Below are positions 17,429-28,666 of a stretch of DNA of 64,000 nucleotides, in pieces; the first letter of the stretch is position 1, and every line of letters starts with the position of its first letter. A model generated the notes under the pieces. That model was given only the letters and a program-made list of their open reading frames with translations, was not told where the DNA came from and searched no databases. The position numbers and the translations under genes are program-made. Origin of the DNA: Candidatus Sumerlaeota bacterium (GTDB lineage: Bacteria > Sumerlaeota > Sumerlaeia > Sumerlaeales > Sumerlaeaceae); the NCBI GenBank assembly GCA_017161655.1, contig JADFCV010000007.1, positions 71,028 to 135,027 of the forward strand, written 5' to 3'.

Positions 17429-18844
17429 ATGACGATGGACCAGACAGACCTTTTCGATGATTCCTCGGAAAAAAAGAACGCTCCGCGCGTTCAGCGTCCA
17501 CTGGCGGATCGGATGCGCCCCACAACGCTCGACGAGTTCATCGGCCAGGAAGAGATTTTAGGCCCTGACTCGCCGCTGCGTCGCTTGCTAGCTCAGGGCA
17601 AACTGCGCTCCATGATTTTCTGGGGACCACCTGGCTGCGGCAAAACGACACTTGCTCTCATCCTCGCGAGAATCTGCGAGTCTGAGTTTGTTTCATTGAG
17701 CGCCGTCACGGCTTCGATTCGGGAAGTGCGAGAGGTCATGGAGCGTGCCCGCATCAACCGCAATCGCTACGGCCGACGCACGTTGCTCTTCATTGACGAA
17801 ATCCATCGCTTCAACAAAGCCCAGCAGGATGCTTTTCTCCCCTTTGTGGAAGACGGCTCAATCATTCTCATCGGTGCAACGACCGAGAATCCGTCGTTCT
17901 CGGTGATAGCCCCTCTTCTCTCGCGTTGCGAAGTCATTGTGCTCAAGCGTCTCTCCGAAACGCATTTGTGCGAAATTCTGCAGCGAGCCGTGCATGACCC
18001 AGATCGTGGACTTGGCCGGCAACCTGTCGAAGTTTCATCAGAACTGCTCACTAAAATTGCTCAGCTCTCCGACGGCGATGCGCGACGGGCCCTCAACCTT
18101 CTTGAGTTGTGCGTCGAAATCACCACGCCGGACGAGCAAGGACGATTGATTCTGACCAATGAAACGCTTTCGCAGGCTTTGCGCCGCCGACACCTCGTTT
18201 ACGACAAGGAAGGGGAGGAGCATTACAACCTCATCAGCGCCCTTCACAAGGCCATGCGGGGGAGCGATCCCCAGGCTGCGTTATACTGGGCCCAGCGTAT
18301 GCTGACGAGTGGGGAAGATCCACTCTATCTCGCCCGACGAATGATTCGTTTTGCCTCTGAAGACGTGGGAAATGCCGATCCCCAGGCGCTGGTTTTAGCG
18401 CTTGCAGCGCGCGAGGCTTATGAAGTATTGGGTTCGCCGGAGGGAGAACTGGCACTTCTACAATGTGTCGTCTACCTTGCTACGGCCCCCAAGAGCAATG
18501 CCCTCTACGTCGCTCAGGCTCGCGTCCAGGCCGAGATCGAGCAAAGCGGGTCCCTTCCCGTTCCGCTTCATCTGCGCAATGCCCCAACGAAACTCATGCG
18601 TGAGCTTGGCTATGGTCGCGATTACGTTTACGATCACGATGCCCCAGGTCGTTTTGCTGCGCAGGAATTCTTTCCGCCGGAGGTCAAAACGCGGGTTTTT
18701 TATCAGCCTGGGGCATTTGGGTTCGAACGCGAAATTGCCAAACGCATGGCATGGTGGGAAAAACTCCGCCGCCAAAAAAGGGAAGAAAAACCTTCTATCA
18801 GCTCCACGGACGAGACGCCGCCTCTGCAGAGCGACGAATCCTAA
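17429..18844 (+). CDS. rarA: replication-associated recombination ATPase RarA
   Basis: RarA (MgsA) is an AAA+ clamp-loader-like ATPase acting at stalled forks. The 471-aa protein has RPTTLDEFIGQEEILG, Walker A GPPGCGKTT (Lys72), Walker B LLFIDEIHRFNKAQQD, sensor 1 GATTENPS and the LSRC arginine-finger region. A C-terminal tetramerisation domain (MRGSDPQAALYWAQRML, RFASEDVGNADP) follows. Length is slightly above the family norm owing to a charged, probably disordered C-terminus. The stop overlaps that of the convergent namZ-like gene by two bases. Confidence 0.95.
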   Translation: MTMDQTDLFDDSSEKKNAPRVQRPLADRMRPTTLDEFIGQEEILGPDSPLRRLLAQGKLRSMIFWGPPGCGKTTLALILARICESEFVSLSAVTASIREVREVMERARINRNRYGRRTLLFIDEIHRFNKAQQDAFLPFVEDGSIILIGATTENPSFSVIAPLLSRCEVIVLKRLSETHLCEILQRAVHDPDRGLGRQPVEVSSELLTKIAQLSDGDARRALNLLELCVEITTPDEQGRLILTNETLSQALRRRHLVYDKEGEEHYNLISALHKAMRGSDPQAALYWAQRMLTSGEDPLYLARRMIRFASEDVGNADPQALVLALAAREAYEVLGSPEGELALLQCVVYLATAPKSNALYVAQARVQAEIEQSGSLPVPLHLRNAPTKLMRELGYGRDYVYDHDAPGRFAAQEFFPPEVKTRVFYQPGAFGFEREIAKRMAWWEKLRRQKREEKPSISSTDETPPLQSDES

Positions 18845-20109
18845 GGCTCATACAGAAGATATTTCTCACGCACGCGCTTGTATTTCTCCAGGTTCTCCTG
18901 CCAGCTCGCCTCGATGGCTTCCACACTCTCTGTTTTGATGCGTTCGTGAAAATCGGGGAAGCCCATGAGCTTCGAAGCGAATGGTGTAACCTCCACCTGT
19001 CCCGGATAGAGCTCGATAATCGTTTTGAGTAGGACCAGCGCTGTGTGGATTGGCTGGAATGCGTCTCGATTGATCACGTGCAGTTGCACTCCGCCACACA
19101 TTTGCCCCTGCCATTTCGAAAAACTCGGAGTGAAATAAGTCGGCCGAAAAAGTACCCCCGGCAAATTCTTCTTATCGAGCTCCGCCACGAGGGCAAGAGG
19201 ATGGATGAACGGCGCGCCAATTGTCTCGAAGGGTCTCGTTGTCCCGCGTCCTTCGCTCAAATTTGTCCCTTCGAACACGCACATTCCAGGGTAGACGAGG
19301 GCCGTGTCGAGTGTCGGCATGTTAGGCGAAGGGGGGACCCACACGTGCCCTGTTTCATCAAAATACATATTCCTTCGCCAGCCACGGATCTTGACCACGT
19401 GCAAATCAACCTTGTTGGCGTACCACTCGCCGTTAACAAAGCGAGCAAGCTCTCCCAACGTCAACCCATGACGCGTGGCCACGCCCAGGGATTGCCCCAC
19501 GGGAAGGCGTCCGATCAGTCCACAGTCAAAAACGTTTGGTGCACCTTCCACTCGGTGGCCCCCGATGGGATTGGGGCGATCAAACACGATAAATGGGATT
19601 TGTTTCCTCGCCGCAGCCTCCATAACATGTGTCATGGTCCAGCCGTACGTGTAAAAGCGTGCTCCGACGTCTTGAATATCAAATATGAGCACATCAATGC
19701 CCCGTAAGGCTTCATCGCTCGGCGCGGGCCTTTGCCCGTACAAAGAAAACACGGGAATGCTCGTCGCGGGATCTAGTTGGTCGCTGATTTTCTGCCCTGC
19801 TTGCGCGTTGCCGCGCAGTCCATGCTCTGGCGCAAAGAAAGCCACAACGGTGGTGTGGGGATCCTCGCGCAGGCGGTCTGCGATCATCCGCAGGTGTCCA
19901 TCCACTCCGGTTGGATTCGTGATAAGCCCAACCTGCTTTCCTCTTACGAGTGACAGTAGTTCCTGAACCTGTTCCTCCAGAAGAGCACTCGCTTGTTCGA
20001 ACGTCATCTTCTCTCTCACTTGTCCTCCAGGGCACAGTGTCGCCACATGAAGCGTTCCCATAAAAAGAAAAAGGCGACCAACATTTTGTATAAAGCAGCT
20101 CACTCTCAT
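18841..20109 (-). CDS. DUF1343 / NamZ-like exo-N-acetylmuramidase
   Basis: DUF1343 proteins include NamZ, which releases terminal N-acetylmuramic acid from peptidoglycan fragments. The 422-aa protein has an N-terminal signal sequence (FLFMGTLHVATLCPGG) and then the family blocks: VGLITNPTGVDGHLR, FFAPEHGLRGNAQAG, SLYGQRPAPS, VLIFDIQDVGARFYTY, FIVFDRPNPIGG, and FEGTNLSEGRGTTRPFE. These cover the whole DUF1343 domain. It is likely exported, so it would act on wall fragments outside the cytoplasm. No MurNAc kinase, etherase or transporter is adjacent. Convergent with rarA. Confidence 0.88.
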   Translation of the reverse strand: MRVSCFIQNVGRLFLFMGTLHVATLCPGGQVREKMTFEQASALLEEQVQELLSLVRGKQVGLITNPTGVDGHLRMIADRLREDPHTTVVAFFAPEHGLRGNAQAGQKISDQLDPATSIPVFSLYGQRPAPSDEALRGIDVLIFDIQDVGARFYTYGWTMTHVMEAAARKQIPFIVFDRPNPIGGHRVEGAPNVFDCGLIGRLPVGQSLGVATRHGLTLGELARFVNGEWYANKVDLHVVKIRGWRRNMYFDETGHVWVPPSPNMPTLDTALVYPGMCVFEGTNLSEGRGTTRPFETIGAPFIHPLALVAELDKKNLPGVLFRPTYFTPSFSKWQGQMCGGVQLHVINRDAFQPIHTALVLLKTIIELYPGQVEVTPFASKLMGFPDFHERIKTESVEAIEASWQENLEKYKRVREKYLLYEP

Positions 20110-20189
20110 GGAATTTTTCCCCTCACGGGATTCGCCATAACGTTGTTGTAAACGTAAGACCCACTTGCTGATCCATGGAACGTCATAGG

Positions 20190-20813
20190 CTAAAACAGGC
20201 GAATGACGTCATCTTCTTGTTTAATCGTTTGTCGGCGTTCCCGCGTGGAGATCTCTCGTTTCTCCGTAACCAGGAGATCCACAGGCTGATCCCAGGGGTC
20301 GGGGTGGAGTGCCGGCAGAACCTGAAAGTCGTAGGCTAACCCAATCGCCAAAGAATCAGGGCGGCGCCGTGCTAGCAGTTTATCAAAATATCCACCGCCG
20401 AATCCTATCCGATAACCCGCCTCGTCCCACACAATTCCCGGCACGAGAAAAATGTCGACATCCTTCATATCAAGCAGGTCACAAGTATCAGGTGTCTCTA
20501 TTTCCGGTTTGTCTGATAAGAGGATGGGGTCATTTTCGCGCAAAAAGTGAAAGCAGCGTGTTGTGTCGAGGCGGCGATCCTTGCCCGGAGCAACAACTAA
20601 TTTGCCCGCCGCAAGCAGTTCCGCCAGAAGTGGACGCGTGTCCACCTCACGCCCGAATGCAATATAGCTAAACACGCAGCTCGCAGCTTGAAGAGAGGGA
20701 TTCTTTCGGATCCGCTGGAGAATCTCTTCACTCAGCGTTTTGCATTCGTGAGCAGAGAGCGCTGAGCGAAGTTCTTTGAAACGCAAGCGTAGCTCTTGTT
20801 TCGGTGCGCCCAT
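20190..20813 (-). CDS. 5-formyltetrahydrofolate cyclo-ligase
   Basis: MTHFS-family enzyme converting 5-formyl-THF to 5,10-methenyl-THF with ATP. The 207-aa protein has KQELRLRFKELR at the N-terminus, the substrate-site region FSYIAFGREVDTRPLL, and the conserved IVWDEAGYRIGFGGGYFDKLL. The C-terminal GLAYDFQVLP and basic tail also match. ATG 20813 (MGAPKQEL) matches the family N-terminus; the longer frame begins with a TTG and adds a spurious hydrophobic run. No Shine-Dalgarno precedes 20813, and a promoter-like pair sits right before it (20818-20846). Confidence 0.9.
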   Translation of the reverse strand: MGAPKQELRLRFKELRSALSAHECKTLSEEILQRIRKNPSLQAASCVFSYIAFGREVDTRPLLAELLAAGKLVVAPGKDRRLDTTRCFHFLRENDPILLSDKPEIETPDTCDLLDMKDVDIFLVPGIVWDEAGYRIGFGGGYFDKLLARRRPDSLAIGLAYDFQVLPALHPDPWDQPVDLLVTEKREISTRERRQTIKQEDDVIRLF

Positions 20814-20817
20814 TGGT

Positions 20818-20846
20818 AAAATACTTAGTAATAAAAGCAAAACCAA
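20818..20846 (-). promoter_or_regulatory. possible promoter giving a leaderless fau mRNA
   Basis: On the minus strand, TTGGTT (20841-20846) and TATTTT (20818-20823) are spaced by exactly 17 bases. The second box ends four bases before ATG 20813, where no Shine-Dalgarno is present. Initiation there would give an almost leaderless transcript. Box matches are partial, so this is tentative. Confidence 0.3.
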
Positions 20847-20882
20847 GAATGCAAGCGAACTCTCGCCGCGAGGAAGTGGGGC

Positions 20883-21854
20883 ATGGATGAACAGATAAGC
20901 TACGTAGGTGAAACAAGTTCCGCTCGCACAAGGCGGCGCATTCTCAGCATCTTGATCATTCTGTTTTGGCTGCTCATGATGACGCTATTGTGGCGGCGTG
21001 AGGCCAACCTCTCCCAGCGAATGGCCCCAGCAGTTCTTGATGCGCAGACGATTGCTGCTCGATGGCAGGACGTCAGTGAATACGCTCTACTCGCACTCGG
21101 CTCCACAAAAGTTGGCGCTCTCGTCACTACTACGACGCGCCAGTCCACTACGCCACCAACCTACATCATCGAAGCGGCAGCCTCTGCGCAGCTTACGCCA
21201 GGCCCCATCTTTGCATTTTCAGTGGATCTCGCAGCCCGCCTTGACGAACTCTTTGCCCTGGAAGCTTTTTGGGTGGCCGGAACACTCCCGACCGGACGGT
21301 TTTCCCTCACCGGGAAAGTTGAATTTCCCGATCTCTTTATGGAGTATGTCAATGGTGACAACGTTCACCGCGCGCGCTTCTGCCTCGAAAAGCCCATTGT
21401 GTTAGCCGACTCATTCAGATCGATCTTGCTGCGTTCAAGCGAAGTGCGTCCCGGCAAAAGATTTGCATTTCTTGCTATGGATCCATTCTGGAATTTGCGA
21501 CTCGGTCGAGTGGATATGGAAATTGGGGAGGAAGAAGAAATCCTTTTGCTTGGGCAGAAACAAAGGGCCTACCGGGTGACAACTCGTTGGGGTGACATGA
21601 CGACAGAAGGCTGGATTGATGCTGCAGGTCGCGTCTTGCGCCAGCAGATCGTGGGCAATCTCTATCTGGAACGTTGTCTCGCCCGCGAGGTCGCACCGTT
21701 TTTTGCGGGTCGCCCCATGGCTCCGCCACGTCGGGATTTGAACACGGAGCAATTTCGCAACTTGCCGTCTCAACCGTTCACCCAGCAAACTCTTCTAGGA
21801 CTAAGTGTGAGTCCGCCGCCAGTGTCGGCCACCCTTCCGGAAAAACAAAACTAA
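20883..21854 (+). CDS. membrane-anchored extracytoplasmic protein, unknown
   Basis: No family is recognised. The 323-aa product starts with a short basic cytoplasmic segment ending TRRR, then one membrane helix (about residues 21-37, ILSILIILFWLLMMTLL). A long soluble domain of about 280 residues follows, which should face the periplasm. That domain is beta-rich, with repeated W/Y-V strands and a motif MEIGEEEEILLLGQKQRAYRVTTRWG. AGGAAG lies seven bases before the ATG. It is divergent from fau. The C-terminal ~50 residues are Pro/Gln-rich. It sits upstream of the secreted glycosidase, but a 166-bp gap argues against close coupling. Confidence 0.7.
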   Translation: MDEQISYVGETSSARTRRRILSILIILFWLLMMTLLWRREANLSQRMAPAVLDAQTIAARWQDVSEYALLALGSTKVGALVTTTTRQSTTPPTYIIEAAASAQLTPGPIFAFSVDLAARLDELFALEAFWVAGTLPTGRFSLTGKVEFPDLFMEYVNGDNVHRARFCLEKPIVLADSFRSILLRSSEVRPGKRFAFLAMDPFWNLRLGRVDMEIGEEEEILLLGQKQRAYRVTTRWGDMTTEGWIDAAGRVLRQQIVGNLYLERCLAREVAPFFAGRPMAPPRRDLNTEQFRNLPSQPFTQQTLLGLSVSPPPVSATLPEKQN

Positions 21855-22020
21855 CGTCGCGAAACTCAGCCTAATTCCGTTCGAATCGTTCCAATCCCCA
21901 CCCTTTTTAGTTTACTCTTTTCCAATATGGCGAGCTTTATTGCCGCAGCGACGACGTAGATGTGCGTTTAGTCCCCATGAGCAGTGGAGGGCACTCCAGA
22001 AAATGGTGAGGGTTAAGATC

Positions 22021-24249
22021 ATGCGGTCGCTCTTTATGCTACTACTTGTTGCGGCGCTAACCGCGCCCCTCTTTGCTCAAGATATTGTTGTCAACGATGA
22101 TGATGGAGCTCCTGGTTTTGTCAAATCAGGAACATGGTACCAGAGTTCAACGAGCGGCTATATTGGCACGTACCAGTATATGAATTCTGCTGATCCTGCC
22201 AGTTACTGCGTGTGGACTCCCAATTTGCCTCAAGCTGGAGTTTACGAAGTCTGGGCCGCATTTCGCAGCAGCACCAATCGCACCACCGATGCCCCCATGA
22301 CAATCACTCATGCGGGTGGAACCACCGTCGTTCATCTGAATCAGTACGGGGCTAATCAGGTCGTCCAGATTCAATTGGGCACCTGGTATTTTGAAGCCGG
22401 AACTGCCGGAAGTGTACGCATGGACAACACCGGCGCCAGTGGGGTCTATATCGCTGACTGCATCATCTGGCGTCAGGTCGCTGCTGGCCCTCTCTCGATC
22501 TCAAATCTCCAGCGCTCACCCAGCAAGCCCACAGGTCAAGATACAGTGACAGTGACAGCCAACGTCTCCTCAGGCGCTCCTGTCACAAGTGTGACGCTCA
22601 CCTATACCGTGACCCCGCCGGGTTCGCAGACAACGCTACCTGCCTACGATGACGGCAATCATGGCGACGGAAACAGCGGCGACCATGTGTATGGGGCCCA
22701 AATCCCTCCCCAGGCCGTGGGAAGTAGCGTTTCTTACTTCATGGCTGCCCAGGATTCGACTAATGCCACAACAGTCTCCCAGACGCAGTCCTACGTCATC
22801 ACAACGACAGGACCGGTTGAATACCGCTGCATCTGGGCCGATTCGTGGAGTACCAGTTTCCTTAACGAGACCCAAGCCCAGGATCTCGTGAATACCTGTC
22901 GTGCTAATAACATCAACACGATCATTCCTGAGGTGCGCAAGATAGGCGATGCCTATTACAATTCCTCTATCGAGCCACGTGCCACCAACATCAGCGGGGG
23001 GCCAACATTCGATCCTCTTGGCTATCTCATTCAGCTGGCCCATGACACAAGCGGCGGAAAGAAGCCGCTTCAGGTCCATGCGTGGTTTGTCATGCACCGC
23101 ATCTCCAAGGGCGAAACGCTGAACACGTCCCATGTGCTCGTTCAGCATCCGGAATACGAAATGGTGAAAAGTGATGGGTCGACTGATTCCACGAACCGCT
23201 TCCTCGATCCCGGCCACCCTGGAACCGTGGAGTGGAATCTTGCTGTCATCCTCGATTGCCTCTCAAAGTACGACATCGATGGCATCAACCTCGACTACAT
23301 CCGGTATCCCGAAACAGCCGGTTATTGGGGATACAACCCGGTGAGTGTTGCGAGGTTCAACGCCGTGTATGGCAAAAGTGGCTCACCATCACCCAGCGAC
23401 CCTGACTGGGCTAACTGGCGCCGTGAGTGTGTTTCGCTCGAGGTGAAAAAAATTTACGTCAAAGCATGGAAGCTGAAACCACACGTTGTGCTTTCCGCCT
23501 GCACAGTGAATTGGGGTTACAATTACACAGCATCAACCTGGCCGACATCCAGCGCCTATGCACAGGTTTTCCAAGATTGGGTGGGATGGCTGAAGAACCA
23601 TTACCTGGATTACAATGCTCTCATGAACTACGCGACCGACAATAGCCGGTACCAGGGGTGGACAGACTGGTCGCTCGCCAACGATGCGGGACGCGGCAGC
23701 ATCATCGGCATCGGTGCCTATCTCCAAACGACGATTTCCAATTCCATGAACCAACTTTTGTACGCACGGCAGAAAGGCGCCGCGGGCCTCAATATCTATG
23801 ACTGGGGGAGTGAAGTCCAGGGCACCAACCCGCCTCAAACGCGCGAAGCGTTCTATTCGGCTCTCAGTTCGCAAGTGTATCCGACGTGGGTTGATCCCCC
23901 GGTGCCGGAGTGGAAAATCTATCCGACCACGGGAATTTTTGAGGGGACGGTAACAGACATCGCCACAGGCCAGCCGATTGATCATGCTCAGGTCATGATT
24001 GATGGCGTCAGCTCCACGGCAACGGTCACGGACGGCATGGGCTGGTTTGCTATCCTCGACGTCCCGCCGGGAACTCACACAATCCGGATTGAGAAAAATG
24101 GCTTTAAAACCATGCTCGTGCCGGCAACGATTCCGGCGGCGGGCAACATCATCACACTGGATGTTTCGCTTATGGTGCCCGTGAGCATGAGCCGCTTTGA
24201 GCTCAGCGACACATACACGACGTCACGAGGATCCGCGCTTGGCCACTGA
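22021..24249 (+). CDS. multidomain secreted GHL10-type glycoside hydrolase
   Basis: A 742-aa exported protein. After the signal peptide (MRSLFMLLLVAALTAPLFAQ) comes a golvesin/Xly-like carbohydrate-associated domain at about 20-165 (IVVNDDDGAPGF, YIADCIIWRQ). An Ig-like segment contains YDDGNHGDGNSGDHVYG. The GHL10 (DUF187) TIM-barrel follows, about 265-610, with EVRKIGDAYYNSSIEP, LQVHAWFVMH, and DIDGINLDYIRYP, the family's conserved acidic patch. A carboxypeptidase-regulatory-like beta domain (FEGTVTDIATGQPIDHAQV) ends the protein. Start 22021 follows GAGGG; 22003 is a possible alternative. It probably acts on an extracellular polysaccharide, and the substrate is unknown. Confidence 0.88.
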   Translation: MRSLFMLLLVAALTAPLFAQDIVVNDDDGAPGFVKSGTWYQSSTSGYIGTYQYMNSADPASYCVWTPNLPQAGVYEVWAAFRSSTNRTTDAPMTITHAGGTTVVHLNQYGANQVVQIQLGTWYFEAGTAGSVRMDNTGASGVYIADCIIWRQVAAGPLSISNLQRSPSKPTGQDTVTVTANVSSGAPVTSVTLTYTVTPPGSQTTLPAYDDGNHGDGNSGDHVYGAQIPPQAVGSSVSYFMAAQDSTNATTVSQTQSYVITTTGPVEYRCIWADSWSTSFLNETQAQDLVNTCRANNINTIIPEVRKIGDAYYNSSIEPRATNISGGPTFDPLGYLIQLAHDTSGGKKPLQVHAWFVMHRISKGETLNTSHVLVQHPEYEMVKSDGSTDSTNRFLDPGHPGTVEWNLAVILDCLSKYDIDGINLDYIRYPETAGYWGYNPVSVARFNAVYGKSGSPSPSDPDWANWRRECVSLEVKKIYVKAWKLKPHVVLSACTVNWGYNYTASTWPTSSAYAQVFQDWVGWLKNHYLDYNALMNYATDNSRYQGWTDWSLANDAGRGSIIGIGAYLQTTISNSMNQLLYARQKGAAGLNIYDWGSEVQGTNPPQTREAFYSALSSQVYPTWVDPPVPEWKIYPTTGIFEGTVTDIATGQPIDHAQVMIDGVSSTATVTDGMGWFAILDVPPGTHTIRIEKNGFKTMLVPATIPAAGNIITLDVSLMVPVSMSRFELSDTYTTSRGSALGH

Positions 24250-24305
24250 GTAGCGTTTGTCCTCTCTTGAACTCCAGCAATGCTCTGCCCTCAAATGCAG
24301 AGTGA

Positions 24306-26519
<2,214 letters not shown>

Positions 26520-26554
26520 CGACGGCATTCTTTTCGCTCACGCTGTGTTCAAGC

Positions 26555-26583
26555 TTGCGGTTGCGCTAGGCATCACCTATATT
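26555..26583 (+). promoter_or_regulatory. candidate sigma70-type promoter for the PilB/GspE-kinase pair
   Basis: TTGCGG (26555-26560) and TATATT (26578-26583) are separated by 17 bases. The -10 box matches the consensus at five of six bases, the -35 box at three. It lies about 76 bases before ATG 26660, in the ligA-pilB gap. Confidence 0.4.
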
Positions 26584-26659
26584 GAGCCGTAGAAAAGGAA
26601 GCGATTTATTCGCTCGACGCTTTGAGACAGCACTTCCGCGATGAGAGTTACATAGACCG

Positions 26660-28648
26660 ATGGCAATAGACCGCAGGTTAGGTGATCAGCAAGCCCAGGC
26701 TTTAGGAAAAGTCCTCCTCCAGGAAGGACTCGTTACGGAGAATCAGCTGCGTTACGCGCTTCAACTTCAGCAGGAAGGCCTAGAAAAACGTCGGCTTGGA
26801 GAAATCCTTGTTGATCTTGGTTATATCACGAAACGTCAGCTTCGCGAAATTGCGCGTAAGTACAATCTTCGCGTCCCGGTGGGACAAATCCTCATCGAAT
26901 CCGGTCTAGTCTCAGAAGAACAAATCGAAGAGGCACTTCGCGAGCAGCAGATCCGTCGTCAGCCTCTCGGCGAGATTCTCATTTCAAAAGGCTGGATCAC
27001 GGAAGAGCAACTCGCGCAGGCGCTGAGCCGGCAACTCGATTTCCCCTATATCATACCCAACAGGCGGCTCGTAGATCGCGCTGTTTTTCAGATGTTCCCT
27101 GACGCTATGCTGCGCGAGCACACAATTCTGCCGCTATTTCGAGATGGGGATGTTGTAACGGTCCTTATTCACAACCCCGAGGATCGTTCCGCCATACAAA
27201 AAATCGAACAGATCACCGGCGGGAAATACGACCTGGCCATTGCCCCCAAATCTATGATCCGCCGAGTTCTGCGCGAGATCCTTCAAGAACAGTATCTGTT
27301 TACCCCGCTTGAGACAGCTGTCGAAGAAACCACACGTACAGGGTTCCGCCGCTATGCGCTTCCTGAAACAACCGTAGAAGCAATGCCGAGCGGCGAGAGC
27401 CAGGTCATCAACATCGTTGATTACATTATCTCAAGTGCCATCCGGCAGCGGGCCAGCGATATCCACATCGAGTCACTTTACAATAAAATCCGCGTTCGCT
27501 ACCGCATTGATGGAAAGCTCATCTTCCAGACCGACCTTCCCGCGCACCTTGGGGATCGCATTGTGCGGCGAATCAAAGTGCTGGCCGGTATGGACATCAG
27601 TGATAGCAGCAACATGTTCGACGGGCATTTTTACGTCACACTCGATAACACGAATTTTGATCTCCGCGTCTCGATGTTTCCGACCGTGCTCGGCTGTTCC
27701 ATTACCATTCGCACTCTCACCCGCGAGATTGGTCTCAAAGACCTTAGTGACCTTGGCCTGAATCCCAAGGTGCTGCAAATGTTCAAAAAGTTTCTCGACG
27801 CGCCAGCTGGCTTTGTTATGTTCTCGGGTCCCACAGGCTCAGGAAAGACGACGTCGCTCTACGCCTGCCTGAATTATCTTAATCGTGGCGACGTGAAGAT
27901 CGTGACCGTTGAAGAGCCTGTCGAGTTCAGTATCGAAGGCATTGCCCAGTGCCAACTCAGGGGCACACAAAGCCGAAACGTGCGAGAACACATTCGCGCC
28001 ATGATGCACCAGGATCCAGATGTGATTGTCCTGGGCGAAATCAGCGACGAAGAAACGGGCGAGGCAGCTGTGCACGCCGTCCTGAGCGGCCATAAAGTTT
28101 TCACCACAATTCACGCAGACGATGCTTTCGGTGCCATCATGCGCTTGATGGATGTGGGTCTGCGGACTTATCTCCTGTCGAGCACGGGACTCGCTTCAAT
28201 TTCTCAGCGACTTGTCCGTAAGATTTGCCCCCAGTGCCGCGAGCCCTATCAGCCACAAAGAACTCTCTTTAATATGTTTCGCATTTGTGATTCCGACGTC
28301 GACAACTGGGAATTCTTCCATGGCAAGGGGTGCCCGGCGTGCAATGGGGTTGGTTTTATGGGACGTGTTGGGGTCTTCGAGGTCCTCGCGCTTGACCCCA
28401 CCGTCCGCGATGCCATCCTGCAAAATGTGAACGCAACCGAACTGCGAAGTATTGCCTTAAAAAGTGGACAATATCTCTCGCTGCGCGAAGCGGGATTTCT
28501 TAAGGCTGTTGCTGGCGAGACCACCCTCGAAGAGGTGGCGGGAATTCTTTCTTACAGCGAACAGCAGGCCTTTGCAAAACTGTCTCTCACTGAGGCTGGG
28601 TTGCGCGCCTGGCTGGAATCTGAACAATCGGAACCCAAAGATGAGTAA
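26660..28648 (+). CDS. GspE/PilB-family secretion or pilus assembly ATPase
   Basis: Hexameric cytoplasmic ATPase that drives type II secretion or type IV pilus extension. The 662-aa protein opens with tandem MshEN-type repeats (LGKVLLQEGLVTENQL, LGEILVDLGYITKRQL, VGQILIESGLVSEEQI, LGEILISKGWITEEQL), about residues 14-125. These are often c-di-GMP-binding or partner-binding. The NTPase core has Walker A GPTGSGKTT (Lys396), an Asp box, Walker B VIVLGEISDEETGEAA (where REIRD is usual) and a His box, plus a CPQC/CPAC zinc knuckle. It is followed 18 bp later by the large kinase gene. No other pilus genes are adjacent; a prepilin lies at 61.8 kb. Confidence 0.92.
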   Translation: MAIDRRLGDQQAQALGKVLLQEGLVTENQLRYALQLQQEGLEKRRLGEILVDLGYITKRQLREIARKYNLRVPVGQILIESGLVSEEQIEEALREQQIRRQPLGEILISKGWITEEQLAQALSRQLDFPYIIPNRRLVDRAVFQMFPDAMLREHTILPLFRDGDVVTVLIHNPEDRSAIQKIEQITGGKYDLAIAPKSMIRRVLREILQEQYLFTPLETAVEETTRTGFRRYALPETTVEAMPSGESQVINIVDYIISSAIRQRASDIHIESLYNKIRVRYRIDGKLIFQTDLPAHLGDRIVRRIKVLAGMDISDSSNMFDGHFYVTLDNTNFDLRVSMFPTVLGCSITIRTLTREIGLKDLSDLGLNPKVLQMFKKFLDAPAGFVMFSGPTGSGKTTSLYACLNYLNRGDVKIVTVEEPVEFSIEGIAQCQLRGTQSRNVREHIRAMMHQDPDVIVLGEISDEETGEAAVHAVLSGHKVFTTIHADDAFGAIMRLMDVGLRTYLLSSTGLASISQRLVRKICPQCREPYQPQRTLFNMFRICDSDVDNWEFFHGKGCPACNGVGFMGRVGVFEVLALDPTVRDAILQNVNATELRSIALKSGQYLSLREAGFLKAVAGETTLEEVAGILSYSEQQAFAKLSLTEAGLRAWLESEQSEPKDE

Positions 28649-28666
28649 GCGGAGCGCTCGGAGTTC

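Noticed and set aside
22636-23217. 193-residue minus-strand frame inside the glycosidase gene
   Set aside because: Antisense to a clearly conserved multidomain protein; not supported.
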